Below are positions 42,245-50,624 of a stretch of 64,000 nucleotides of DNA, piece by piece (position 1 is the stretch's first letter; each line of letters opens with the position of its first letter). The notes under the pieces were generated by a model. It saw only the letters and a program-made list of their open reading frames with translations. It was not told the DNA's origin and did not search any database. A program made the translations under genes and the position numbers. Source of the stretch: DASUBN01 sp036000105 (lineage in GTDB: Bacteria > Pseudomonadota > Gammaproteobacteria > Natronospirales > REEB76); the NCBI GenBank assembly GCA_036000105.1, contig DASYGE010000007.1, forward strand, positions 107,171 through 171,170, in the 5' to 3' direction.

Positions 42245-42320
42245 TGGCGCTCCCTGCGGGATTCGAACCCGCGTTTAAGCCTTGAGAGGGCTCCGTCCTA
42301 GGCCTCTAGACGAAGGGAGC
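42245..42320 (-). tRNA. tRNA-Glu (anticodon CUC)
   Basis: The acceptor stem is GCTCCCT/AGGGAGC with an encoded GCCA end. The D arm is GTC TAGAGGCCTAG GAC, as in E. coli tRNA-Glu. The anticodon stem is GAGCC/GGCTT around the loop CTCTCAA, which gives anticodon CTC. The T arm is GCGGG TTCGAAT CCCGC. Most bacteria read Glu with UUC alone, so this is a second isoacceptor for GAG, which fits a GC-rich genome. The promoter lies just upstream. Confidence 0.95.
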
Positions 42321-42337
42321 GAGGGCAAGGGGGTGGT

Positions 42338-42365
42338 ATTATACGGACGCGCCGGATTTGCTCAA
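42338..42365 (-). promoter_or_regulatory. Sigma70 promoter of tRNA-Glu
   Basis: On the minus strand TTGAGC (42365-42360), a 16-nt spacer and a perfect TATAAT (42343-42338) lie 17 nt before the tRNA 5' end at 42320. Confidence 0.75.
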
Positions 42366-42402
42366 GTTTGGCGCCAGGAAGCCCTCCGGGAAGCGATAAA
42401 AC

Positions 42403-43737
42403 GTGAGCACACAGGAACCGGCCCTTATTCAACCCGTCACCATCCCCCGCGCCGAACATAATATTTCGCGGGCTAACATCTCCGAAAACGCCCTCAAGGT
42501 GCTCTACCGGCTGAAGAACGCCGGCTACGAGGCATACCTCGTGGGCGGCGGGGTGCGCGACCTGCTCCTGGGCCGTGAACCCAAGGATTTCGACGTGGCC
42601 ACCAGCGCCCGCCCTGAGCAGGTGGAAGAGCAGTTCCGCAACTGCCGGCTCATAGGCCGGCGTTTCCGCCTCGCCCATGTGCGTTTCGGCGACGAGATCA
42701 TCGAGGTGGCCACTTTCCGCGCCAGTGGCGCCCCGGACAACTCCGAGGAAGCGCTGCTCGCTCACGGCGAGACCGGCCGCATCCTGCGCGACAACATCTA
42801 CGGCAGCGTGGCGGAAGACGCGGAGCGCCGCGACTTCAGCGTCAACGCACTGTATTACGACATCCGCGACTTCTCGGTGCAGGACTTCGTGGGCGGCCTG
42901 CCGGACCTCAAGGACGGCGTGTTGCGGCTCATCGGCGATCCCAAACTCCGCTACCGCGAGGACCCGGTGCGCATGCTGCGCGCGGTGCGCTTCGCCGTGA
43001 AGCTCGGCTTCAAGCTGCACCCGGCCACCGAGGCGCCCATCGTCCGGCTCGGACCGCTCTTGGCGGATATACCGCCGGCGCGCATGTTCGAGGAGATACT
43101 CAAGCTATTCATGTATGGCTTCGGCGAGCAGGCTTTCGAAGCCTTGCGTCATCATGGTCTCTTCGCCCAGCTCTTCCCGCGCACCGAAGCGGCGTTGGCC
43201 GTCGAGGAACAGGGCTTCCCCCAGACTTTCATCGCCAAGGCGCTCGCCAACACCGACAGCCGTGTGCAGCAGGACCTGCCGGTGACCCCGGCATTCCTCT
43301 TCGCCGCATTGCTCTGGGAGCCGGTGCGCAGGATGGCTCGTGAACTGGAAGCTCAGGGCGTGCACCCCAGCGATGCTCTGCGTCGCGCCTCCGACGAGAT
43401 CGTGAGCGAGCAAGTGCAGCGTGTCGCCTTGCCGCGCCGCTTCTCCACGCCCATGACCGAGATCTTCCAGATGCAGCCGCGCTTCGGCCAACGCAACGGC
43501 AAGCGCCCGCAGCGCCTGCTTACCCATCCGCGTTTCCGTGCGGCTTACGATTTCCTGGTGCTGCGCGCCCAGGCGGGTGAAGCTGAGCAGGAGCTGGCGG
43601 ACTGGTGGACGGAGTTGCAGGCCGGCAATCCCGACGCGCCCCAACCGAGTTCGAGCGCACCGAGACGCCGCCGCCGGCGTCGGCGCGGCGGGGGCGGGGG
43701 CGGGGGCGGTTCCGGAGCGGGGCAGGAGCCCGCCTGA
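42403..43737 (+). CDS. pcnB: Poly(A) polymerase I
   Basis: The protein has 444 residues and starts at GTG 42403. It adds 3' poly(A) tails that promote RNA decay. The nucleotidyltransferase core has LVGGGVRDLLLGREPKDFDVATSA (GG and D.D), RRFRLAHVRFGDEIIEVATFR, ERRDFSVNALYYDI and LRYREDPVRMLRAVRFAVKLGF. The C-terminus ends in about eight arginines then eight glycines (RRRRRRRRGGGGGGGG), which probably binds RNA. First gene of the pcnB-folK-dNK-panBCD run. The reading frame is compressed against folK by only one base. Confidence 0.95.
   Translation: MSTQEPALIQPVTIPRAEHNISRANISENALKVLYRLKNAGYEAYLVGGGVRDLLLGREPKDFDVATSARPEQVEEQFRNCRLIGRRFRLAHVRFGDEIIEVATFRASGAPDNSEEALLAHGETGRILRDNIYGSVAEDAERRDFSVNALYYDIRDFSVQDFVGGLPDLKDGVLRLIGDPKLRYREDPVRMLRAVRFAVKLGFKLHPATEAPIVRLGPLLADIPPARMFEEILKLFMYGFGEQAFEALRHHGLFAQLFPRTEAALAVEEQGFPQTFIAKALANTDSRVQQDLPVTPAFLFAALLWEPVRRMARELEAQGVHPSDALRRASDEIVSEQVQRVALPRRFSTPMTEIFQMQPRFGQRNGKRPQRLLTHPRFRAAYDFLVLRAQAGEAEQELADWWTELQAGNPDAPQPSSSAPRRRRRRRRGGGGGGGGSGAGQEPA
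43690..43709 (+). other. G-rich tract, potential G-quadruplex, at the end of pcnB
   Basis: Three G5 runs, each followed by C, then GG (43690-43709), encode the polyglycine tail. They lie about 30 nt before the folK start and could form a G-quadruplex in the mRNA near its ribosome site. Not tested. Confidence 0.4.
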
Positions 43738-43738
43738 A

Positions 43739-44245
43739 GTGCCGCAGCCGGTCACGACCTATGTGGGTCTCGGCTCCAACCTGGACGGACCTGCCGCACA
43801 GGTCACCCGCGCTTTCGACGAACTCGCCGCGTTGCCGGATACGCGTCTCATGGCACGCTCACCTCTATATATGAGTCCGCCCATGGGTCCGCAGGACCAG
43901 CCGGATTTCGTCAACGCGGTGGCCGCTCTCGAGACCGGTCTCGCACCTCAAGTCTTGTTGCAGATGCTCCTCGCCATCGAAGTGCGCCATGGCCGCCACC
44001 GTGATGGCAGCCATTGGGGGCCGCGCAGCCTGGATCTCGACATCCTTTTATATGGTGACCTGTTACTGGACACCCCGGCCCTGAAGCTGCCCCATCCCGG
44101 CCTGCACGAGCGCGCCTTCGTCCTGTATCCTCTCGCGGATATAGCGCCCGAGCTCAGCGTGCCCGGTCTCGGTCCGGTGCATGCCTTGCTCGCAGCTTGC
44201 GTTGATGCGCGCATCCGGCGCCTGGAGGTTGAAGCCCGTGAGTGA
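43739..44245 (+). CDS. folK: 2-amino-4-hydroxy-6-hydroxymethyldihydropteridine pyrophosphokinase
   Basis: The enzyme has 168 residues from the GTG at 43739; AGGAG lies about 11 nt upstream. It pyrophosphorylates the pterin in folate synthesis. Signature stretches: TYVGLGSNLDGP, DQPDFVNAVAALET, RDGSHWGPRSLDLDILLYGD and LPHPGLHERAFVLYPLADIAP. It overlaps the next gene by 8 nt. Confidence 0.95.
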   Translation: MPQPVTTYVGLGSNLDGPAAQVTRAFDELAALPDTRLMARSPLYMSPPMGPQDQPDFVNAVAALETGLAPQVLLQMLLAIEVRHGRHRDGSHWGPRSLDLDILLYGDLLLDTPALKLPHPGLHERAFVLYPLADIAPELSVPGLGPVHALLAACVDARIRRLEVEARE

Positions 44246-44891
44246 ATCAGCGTCACGCTACCTCGTGGTCGAGGGGCCCATAGGCGTGGGCAAGACCAGT
44301 CTCGCCGTGCGGCTCGCCAAGACCTTCGGCGCTGAGCTCATGCTGGAGCGCGCCGAGGACAATCCGTTCCTGGAGCGTTTCTACCGGGACCCGAAGAATG
44401 CGGCCTTGCCCACCCAGCTGTCCTTCCTCTTCCAGCGCGCGCGCCAGTTGCAGCAGCTGCGCCAGGGCGACATCTTCCAGCCCATGCGGGTGGCGGATTT
44501 CCTCCTGGAGAAAGACCCGCTGTTCGCGCGCCTCAACCTGGACGACGAGGAGCTCAAGCTCTACGAGCAGGTCTATCAGCACCTGACCCTGGATGCGCCG
44601 CGACCGGATCTGGTGATCTACCTGCAGGCACCGGTGGACGTGCTCGCGCGGCGCATCGTGAGCCGCGGCATCGGTTATGAGCGGCTCATCCAGCAGGATT
44701 ATCTGGAGAAGGTCACCGACGCCTACTCGCGGTTCTTCCACAATTATGGTTCCTCGCCCTTGCTCATCGTCAACGCCACGGACATCAACCCGGTAGAGAA
44801 CGAAGAGGATTACGCGCTCCTGGTGCGGGAGGTCCAGCGCGTAAAGAGCGGCCGGCATTACTTCAATCCGACCCCGGCGTCTCTGCGTTAG
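44238..44891 (+). CDS. Deoxynucleoside kinase (dGK/dAK family)
   Basis: The protein has 217 residues from the GTG at 44238. The P-loop is VVEGPIGVGKTSLAVRLA, ERAEDNPFLERFYRDP and QLSFLFQRARQLQQL follow, and the lid region is RIVSRGIGYERLIQQDYLEKVTDAYSRFFHNY. It belongs to the deoxynucleoside kinase fold (deoxyguanosine/deoxyadenosine kinase-like), which often lies between folK and panB. The exact substrate is not visible. Confidence 0.9.
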   Translation: MSESASRYLVVEGPIGVGKTSLAVRLAKTFGAELMLERAEDNPFLERFYRDPKNAALPTQLSFLFQRARQLQQLRQGDIFQPMRVADFLLEKDPLFARLNLDDEELKLYEQVYQHLTLDAPRPDLVIYLQAPVDVLARRIVSRGIGYERLIQQDYLEKVTDAYSRFFHNYGSSPLLIVNATDINPVENEEDYALLVREVQRVKSGRHYFNPTPASLR

Positions 44892-44922
44892 ACTATAGCC
44901 CCGGGTCCTGCAGGCGGTCTTG

Positions 44923-45750
44923 ATGTACACCCAGCCCAAGAACACGTCGGAGACGAAACCGGTCACCCTCGCCACCCTCGCCAAGATGAAGGCGGAGGGG
45001 AAGAGGATCGCGAGCCTCACCGCCTATGACGCGAGCTTCGCCGCGCTCCTGGATGAAGCGGGCGTGGATTTCGTGCTGGTGGGGGATTCTCTCGGCAACG
45101 TCGTCCAGGGGCATGCCACTACCGTGCCCGTCACGGTGGATGACATCATCTATCACACCCAGAACGTCGCCCGCGGCCTGAAGCGCGCCTTCCTCATGGC
45201 CGACATGCCGTTCATGAGCTATCCCACGCCGGAGGAGGCGCTCTTCAACGCTGCGCGCCTCATGCAGGAGGGCGGCGCCAAGATGGTGAAACTGGAAGGC
45301 AGCGGACGCCAGGAAGACATCGTCCGCTATCTCACCGACAATGGCATTCCGGTGTGCGCCCATCTGGGGCTGCGTCCCCAGTTCGTGCACAAGCTGGGTG
45401 GTTTCATGGTGCAGGGCCGCTCAGCCTCCGACGCGAAGCAGATGATCAAGGACGCACAACTCCTGGAGAAGGCCGGCGCCGACATGATTCTCCTCGAACT
45501 CGTGCCCAGCAGCCTGGCGGCCAAGATCACCGCCAAAGTGCATGTGCCGGTCATCGGCATAGGCGCCGGGCCGAAAGTGGACGGCCAGATCCTCGTGCTC
45601 TACGACATGCTGGATATCACCCCGGGTCGCCGGCCGAAGTTCTCTCGCAACTTCATGGCCGATGGAGGCAGTCCCGCCAAAGCGGTGGCCGCCTTCGTGG
45701 AAGCGGTGCGCGACGGTAGCTATCCCGCGGCCGAACACAGCTTCGACTGA
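44923..45750 (+). CDS. panB: 3-methyl-2-oxobutanoate hydroxymethyltransferase
   Basis: The enzyme has 275 residues from the ATG at 44923. It makes ketopantoate. Typical stretches: SLTAYDASFAALLDEAGVDFVLVGDSLGNVVQGH, MADMPFMSY, VKLEGS, GIPVCAHLGLRPQ and PVIGIGAGPKVDGQILVLYDMLDI. Starts panBC; panC begins 5 nt later. Confidence 0.97.
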   Translation: MYTQPKNTSETKPVTLATLAKMKAEGKRIASLTAYDASFAALLDEAGVDFVLVGDSLGNVVQGHATTVPVTVDDIIYHTQNVARGLKRAFLMADMPFMSYPTPEEALFNAARLMQEGGAKMVKLEGSGRQEDIVRYLTDNGIPVCAHLGLRPQFVHKLGGFMVQGRSASDAKQMIKDAQLLEKAGADMILLELVPSSLAAKITAKVHVPVIGIGAGPKVDGQILVLYDMLDITPGRRPKFSRNFMADGGSPAKAVAAFVEAVRDGSYPAAEHSFD

Positions 45751-45755
45751 TCGTC

Positions 45756-46655
45756 ATGCTTACGGAACACAGCATCGCGGAACTCCGCCTGCGCATACAG
45801 CGCTGGCGCAACATCCGTCAGCGGGTGGCGCTGGTGCCCACCATGGGCAACCTGCACGCCGGGCATCTCGCGCTGGTCAAACGCGCCCGCGAACTGGCGG
45901 ACCGGGTGGTGGTCAGCATCTTCGTGAACCCCATGCAGTTCGGGCCGAAGGAGGATTTCGGCGCCTACCCCCGCACCCCGGATGCAGATCGCCTGCAGCT
46001 CGCCGTGAACGGCGTGGACCTGCTGTTCGCACCTGAAGTGGACGAGGTGTATCCCGGCGGCATGGAGGGTGTCACCAAGGTGGAAGTACCGTCTCTCTCC
46101 GGCATCCTGGACGGCGCTTCGCGTCCCGGGCATTTCACCGGCGTCGCCACCGTGGTGGCGAAGCTCTTCAACATGGTGCAGCCGGATGTGGCGCTGTTCG
46201 GCGAGAAGGACTACCAGCAGCTCCTGGTGATCCGCCGCATGGCCGCCGACCTCTGCCTGCCGGTGGAGATCGTGGGTCACGCCACGGTGCGCGAGCCGGA
46301 CGGGCTCGCCATGAGTTCACGCAACCAGTACCTCACCAAATCCGAACGCGCCCAGGCACCGCTGTTGCAACGGGTGCTGCGCGAGACCGTCTTCGCCCTG
46401 CGGGAAGGCGCGCGGGATTTCCTCGCCTTGCAGCAGCAGGCCATGCAGCAGCTGAATGAAGCCGGATTCCGCCCTGATTATGTCGAAGTGCGCCAGGCGG
46501 ACACGCTGGCCACGCCCGGGGCTGCGGACCTGCGTTTCGTGGTGCTGGGTGCCGCCTGGCTCGGCAAGGCGCGGCTCATAGACAATATGACCCTGGACCT
46601 CAACATCCCGGCGGACCGTACCGTCGTCTTGAGCCGGGCCGAGAGCGTCGGGTAA
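45756..46655 (+). CDS. panC: Pantothenate synthetase
   Basis: The enzyme has 299 residues and joins pantoate with beta-alanine. The class I HIGH-like motif is PTMGNLHAGHLALVKRA; VVSIFVNPMQFGPKEDFGAYPR, the KMSKS-like MSSRNQYLT and FGEKDYQQLLVIRRMAADL are present. The promoter of panD may lie in its last codons. Confidence 0.97.
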   Translation: MLTEHSIAELRLRIQRWRNIRQRVALVPTMGNLHAGHLALVKRARELADRVVVSIFVNPMQFGPKEDFGAYPRTPDADRLQLAVNGVDLLFAPEVDEVYPGGMEGVTKVEVPSLSGILDGASRPGHFTGVATVVAKLFNMVQPDVALFGEKDYQQLLVIRRMAADLCLPVEIVGHATVREPDGLAMSSRNQYLTKSERAQAPLLQRVLRETVFALREGARDFLALQQQAMQQLNEAGFRPDYVEVRQADTLATPGAADLRFVVLGAAWLGKARLIDNMTLDLNIPADRTVVLSRAESVG

Positions 46656-46658
46656 AAT
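46629..46658 (+). promoter_or_regulatory. Candidate promoter for panD
   Basis: TTGAGC (46629-46634), an 18-nt spacer and TAAAAT (46653-46658) cover the panC stop and lie 39 nt before the panD ATG. Confidence 0.35.
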
Positions 46659-46696
46659 AAGCCCTTCGCGTTCGAACCAATCCCCCGGATATCCCC

Positions 46697-47077
46697 ATGC
46701 AGGTAACCTTGCTCAAGGCCAAACTCCATCGTGCCCGCGTGACCCACGCGGAGCTGGACTATGAGGGCTCCTGCGCCATAGACGGCCGCCTGCTGGATGT
46801 CGCCGGCATGCACGACTATGAGCAGATCCAGATCTACAACGTCACCAACGGCGAGCGCTTCACCACCTACGCCATGCGCGCCGAGGCCGGTTCCGGCATC
46901 ATCTCCATCAACGGTGCCGCCGCCCATCGCGCCAAGCCGGGGGACCGCATCATCATCTGCGCCTACTGCCAGATGAGTTCTGCCGAGGCGGCCCACCACA
47001 AGCCCCGGCTCATCTATCTCGACGAACACAACCAGATCACCCGCACGTCCAACGCCATCCCCGTCCAAGCCGCCTGA
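46697..47077 (+). CDS. panD: Aspartate 1-decarboxylase (pyruvoyl proenzyme)
   Basis: The proenzyme has 126 residues and makes beta-alanine for PanC. The self-cleavage site Gly24-Ser25 in YEGSCAID gives the pyruvoyl group; YNVTNGERFTTYAM and AKPGDRIIICAYCQM follow. The full pathway set panB, panC and panD is therefore local. Its stop codon (47075-47077) lies inside the left tip of palindrome copy D. Confidence 0.97.
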   Translation: MQVTLLKAKLHRARVTHAELDYEGSCAIDGRLLDVAGMHDYEQIQIYNVTNGERFTTYAMRAEAGSGIISINGAAAHRAKPGDRIIICAYCQMSSAEAAHHKPRLIYLDEHNQITRTSNAIPVQAA

Positions 47078-47320
47078 AAACGGATCTTTTGGTCGATAAC
47101 GGCGGCGCGGCTCTCGGGCATCCTGCCCTCCGCGGCATAAGGTCGTCCTGACCAAATGCGGCATGCCCTCGGTGCTCATCATCGGATGAGTACCTCGCTA
47201 CGCATCCTGCTCCGCTAGTCAGCCAGGGTGGACATCCTGTCCACCCGCTCGCCGCATGCGGCGAGCCCGCGCCTCGGGCAGCACCGCGCCTTGTTCTCGG
47301 CCAAAATCTCTCGTTTTCAG
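47074..47320. repeat. Long imperfect palindrome, copy D with nested hairpins (panD-pgi intergenic)
   Basis: The left arm CTGAAAACGGATCTTTTGG (47074-) and the right arm CCAAAATCTCTCGTTTTCAG (to 47320) are near complements. GCCTTG lies before the right arm as in A and B. About 100 bases of interior carry two extra hairpins: GGGTGGAC/GTCCACCC (47226-47233, 47239-47246) and a perfect 20-base palindrome at 47247-47266. The nested arrangement could be an insertion into an older copy. Confidence 0.78.
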
Positions 47321-47372
47321 TCCTTAATGTATCTCCGGTGACAAATAGCATCACCGCGGGTTAAGTTAAGGC

Positions 47373-48956
47373 ATGTCATCCATCACCCAGTCCGCCGCCT
47401 GGAAGGCACTCGTTGCCCATCAGGCCGGTTTCGACCGTGCCCGCTTCAGGCAGGGGTTTACGGAAGATACCCGGCGGCTGGAAGACTTCGCCATCAGCGT
47501 GGGCGGTCTGCATGCGGATTATTCTCGCAGCCTCGCCAGCCGGGAGACACTCGCTCTGCTCCTGAAGCTCGCCGAAGCCGCCCAAGTACCGGATCTGCGC
47601 CGTCAGTTGTTCGATGGCGCCCTCGTGAACAATACCGAACGCCGTGCCGCCCTGCATACCCTGCTGCGCACCGATCCCAAGGATGTGCCCCGGGAACTTT
47701 CCAATCAGGCCGGCCAGATAGCCGAGACCTTCGCGCGCATGCGCGCCTACACAGAAGCGGTGCACGGCGATTCGCGTTTCACCGACGTCGTGGCCATCGG
47801 CATCGGCGGTTCGCACCTGGGTCCCGAACTCGTGGTGGAAGCGCTCACGCCCCTCAAAGGCCCGAGGTTACGCACTCATTTCATCTCCAACGTGGATCCC
47901 ATGCATGCGGCTCGCGTGCTGGGCTCCCTGGATCCAGCCCACACCCTGGTGGTGGTCATCTCCAAGACTTTCACCACCCAGGAAACCCTGGCCAACGCCC
48001 AGACGGCCCGTGCCTGGCTCGTGGCTGCATTAGGAGAGAGTGCGGTCGCGGAGCATTTCGCCGCCGTGTCTGCTGCACCGCGCAAGGCCGCCGAGTTCGG
48101 CATCTCAAGTGAACGGGTGTTCGGTTTCTGGGATTGGGTGGGCGGTCGTTATTCCTTGTGGTCCGCCGTGGGCCTGCCTATCACCCTCGCACACGGCTAC
48201 GACTGTTTCGGTTCCCTGCTCAGGGGTGCCGCGTCCATGGATCGGCATTTCGAGGCGGCGCCGCTCGAGCGCAACCTGCCGGTGATGCTGGGGCTGCTCG
48301 GTATCTGGTACGCGAACTTCTGGCGGGCCCATACCCGTGCCGTCATCCCTTACCGCCAGGACCTGCACCTGCTGGTGCCCTATCTGCAACAGCTGGAGAT
48401 GGAGAGCGATGGCAAGCGCGTGCGCCGTGACGGCACGCCGGTGGATTACGCCACCGCACCCGTGACCTGGGGCGACGTGGGCACCAACGGCCAGCATGCG
48501 TTTTTCCAGTTGCTGCACCAGGGTACGGAACTCGTGCCGGTGGATTTCATCGCCGTGCTGGCGGACGAGAGCGGTAACCCGCACCAGCGGAACATGCTGC
48601 TCGCCAACTGTTACGCTCAGGCGGAGGCGCTGTTCCAGGGCCGCAGCCAGGAGGAGGCGCGCAAGGCCTCAGACAAGGCACTCGCGCCCCACAAGACCTT
48701 CGCCGGCGGCCGGCCGAGCAGCCTCATCACCCTGGAACGCCTGGATGCAGAGAGCCTTGGCATGTTGCTGGCCCTCTACGAGCACCGCACCTTCGTACAG
48801 GCCTGCATCTGGGATATCAACCCCTTCGACCAGATGGGTGTCGAACTCGGCAAACAGGTCGCGGAAGGCGTGTTGCACGCTTTGGAATCAGGCGATGTGG
48901 ATGGCCTGAAGGATCCCGCCACACGCGACGCTGTGCAGCGTTCTCTCGGAAAATGA
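47373..48956 (+). CDS. pgi: Glucose-6-phosphate isomerase
   Basis: The enzyme has 527 residues and interconverts G6P and F6P. Landmarks: VVAIGIGGSHLGPELVVEAL, HFISNVDPMHAARVLG, VISKTFTTQETLANA, FGFWDWVGGRYSLWSAVGL, GDVGTNGQHAFFQLLHQGTELVPVDFI, and CIWDINPFDQMGVELGKQVA. It stands alone after palindrome D, with AAGTTAAGG before the ATG. Confidence 0.97.
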   Translation: MSSITQSAAWKALVAHQAGFDRARFRQGFTEDTRRLEDFAISVGGLHADYSRSLASRETLALLLKLAEAAQVPDLRRQLFDGALVNNTERRAALHTLLRTDPKDVPRELSNQAGQIAETFARMRAYTEAVHGDSRFTDVVAIGIGGSHLGPELVVEALTPLKGPRLRTHFISNVDPMHAARVLGSLDPAHTLVVVISKTFTTQETLANAQTARAWLVAALGESAVAEHFAAVSAAPRKAAEFGISSERVFGFWDWVGGRYSLWSAVGLPITLAHGYDCFGSLLRGAASMDRHFEAAPLERNLPVMLGLLGIWYANFWRAHTRAVIPYRQDLHLLVPYLQQLEMESDGKRVRRDGTPVDYATAPVTWGDVGTNGQHAFFQLLHQGTELVPVDFIAVLADESGNPHQRNMLLANCYAQAEALFQGRSQEEARKASDKALAPHKTFAGGRPSSLITLERLDAESLGMLLALYEHRTFVQACIWDINPFDQMGVELGKQVAEGVLHALESGDVDGLKDPATRDAVQRSLGK

Positions 48957-48960
48957 CCGG

Positions 48961-49665
48961 ATGAGCGGGATCGCAGACCAATTCAGACAGAGCGGTTATA
49001 CGCTGTTGCGCCAGGTGGTGAGCCCCCAGAGCGCGCAACTCATGACCACCTATGCGCTCATGCAGCAGCAATGGGCCGGCTATTACCAGCCGGAGGACAT
49101 GTTCCGCGCCGCCATGGGCCGTTACGCCGACGCCATGAGCGAGACCCTGTTATTGGAGCTGACGCCTTCCATGGAGCAGGCCACAGGCCTGAGACTCCTG
49201 CCCTGTTATTCCTATCTGCGCATCTACGGTCCCGGCGCGGTGCTGCCGAAGCATCTGGATCGTCCGTCCTGCGAGATCAGCGCCTCCCTGGCCTTGGGTT
49301 TCCGCGCAGCGTCCCTCTGGCCTTTGTGCGTGCATGCCGATGGACAAGACAAGGCCCTGGGACTCGCGCCCGGCGACATGCTGGTGTATCGCGGCGCCGA
49401 TGTGCCGCATTGGCGGGAACCCTTCACCGGTGACTGGTGCGTGCAGACTTTCCTGCATTACGTGGCCGCCGACGGCCAATACACGGATTTCAAGTTCGAC
49501 GGTCGCGAGCGCATCGGTCCCTTCGACAAGACCACCATGCAGCGCCGCTTCCAGCGAGAGGCGAGTTATGGGCGTGAAGACAAGTTCGCGGCCCCGCCGC
49601 CGGACGCGCCTTGTCCCTGCGGCAGCGGCGTGCTATTCAAGAATTGCCATGGTTCCAAAACCTGA
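48961..49665 (+). CDS. 2-oxoglutarate/Fe(II) oxygenase-like protein with C-terminal SEC-C zinc motif
   Basis: The protein has 234 residues. A cupin-like core has the HxD iron pair in LPKHLDRPSCEISASLALG and a second histidine in VYRGADVPHWREPF, as in 2OG oxygenases. The C-terminal end PCPCGSGVLFKNCHG is the SEC-C motif, seen at the end of SecA and in many unrelated proteins, which binds zinc. Substrate unknown. It lies 4 nt after pgi and is probably cotranscribed. Confidence 0.75.
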   Translation: MSGIADQFRQSGYTLLRQVVSPQSAQLMTTYALMQQQWAGYYQPEDMFRAAMGRYADAMSETLLLELTPSMEQATGLRLLPCYSYLRIYGPGAVLPKHLDRPSCEISASLALGFRAASLWPLCVHADGQDKALGLAPGDMLVYRGADVPHWREPFTGDWCVQTFLHYVAADGQYTDFKFDGRERIGPFDKTTMQRRFQREASYGREDKFAAPPPDAPCPCGSGVLFKNCHGSKT

Positions 49666-49685
49666 GCCCATCTGAAGGTGTGACT

Positions 49686-50174
49686 ATGTTGCTCGAAGGT
49701 TCCTGCCACTGCGGCGCCGTCACGTTCAGCGTGGAATCCCAGACACCCTATCCCTACATGCGTTGCTATTGCAGCATCTGTCGCAAGACCGCCGGCGGCG
49801 GCGGTTACGCCATCAACATCATGGGTGATGCCCCGACCCTGAAGATCGTGGGTGAGAAGCACATCAAGGTCTATCGCGCGATCATGCCGGACGAGGAGGG
49901 CGTGGAGAAGCCCAGCGAAGCACAACGTAACTTCTGCAAGGAATGCGGCTCGGCCTTGTGGCTCTTCGATCCGCGTTGGGCTGAGTGGGTCTATCCCTTC
50001 GCTTCAGCGATAGACACGCCGCTACCCAAGCCGCCGGAGACCGTGAACATCATGCTGGATTTCTCGGCGCCCTGGGTCGGGGTGCCCCGTGGTCCCCGTG
50101 ACACCCATTATCCGGGGTACCCCGAGGAAGCCATCCTGGATTGGCATAATCGCCACACCCTGCTGGGATCCTGA
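49686..50174 (+). CDS. GFA-like (glutathione-dependent formaldehyde-activating fold) protein
   Basis: The protein has 162 residues from the ATG at 49686. The zinc-fold signature CHCGAVTF, YCSICRKTAGGGGYAI and FCKECGSALWLFDPR is intact, with five cysteines arranged as in GFA/CENP-V family proteins. GFA proteins bind glutathione adducts, but most homologues lack an assigned reaction. It follows the oxygenase gene by 20 nt. Function unknown. Confidence 0.85.
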   Translation: MLLEGSCHCGAVTFSVESQTPYPYMRCYCSICRKTAGGGGYAINIMGDAPTLKIVGEKHIKVYRAIMPDEEGVEKPSEAQRNFCKECGSALWLFDPRWAEWVYPFASAIDTPLPKPPETVNIMLDFSAPWVGVPRGPRDTHYPGYPEEAILDWHNRHTLLGS

Positions 50175-50270
50175 AGCGTGGTTCATGGTGCGCCGGGCGC
50201 TGTCACATCACTGCAATGACTGCATTCAATACTGCAGCTACTTCTCGGACTGCCAACAGAGGATAGCTGC

Positions 50271-50624
50271 ATGCCCGCCACCAATCTGTTCATCAATGAG
50301 ACCGATCCGAAGCATTTCAAGGCTGGAGAGCGGATCTTCAACGAAGGTGAGGCAGGCGACTTCATGTACGGGGTTATCGAAGGTGAAGTGGAGATCCGCA
50401 AGAACGGCAAGGTGGTGGATACCGTCAGTCCGGGCGGGATCTTCGGTGAGATGGCTCTCATAGATCACACAGCGCGCAGCGCCACGGCGGTGGCCAAGAC
50501 CGACTGCAAGGCCGCGCAGATCAGTGAGAAGCGTTTCTATTTCCTGGTGCAGCAGACCCCGAATTTCGCTCTGCACCTGATGCGGGTGCTGACGGACCGG
50601 GTCAGGCACCAGACTAACGCTTAG
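50271..50624 (+). CDS. Stand-alone cyclic-nucleotide-binding domain protein
   Basis: The protein has 117 residues, one CNB domain with no effector domain. The phosphate-binding cassette is GGIFGEMALIDHTARSATAVA, with the glutamate and arginine that bind the nucleotide. FNEGEAGDFMYGVIEGEVEI precedes it. The ATG at 50271 follows an AGGATAGC site. It may sense cAMP or another nucleotide and act through a partner. Its last bases overlap the queG stop on the other strand. Confidence 0.85.
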   Translation: MPATNLFINETDPKHFKAGERIFNEGEAGDFMYGVIEGEVEIRKNGKVVDTVSPGGIFGEMALIDHTARSATAVAKTDCKAAQISEKRFYFLVQQTPNFALHLMRVLTDRVRHQTNA

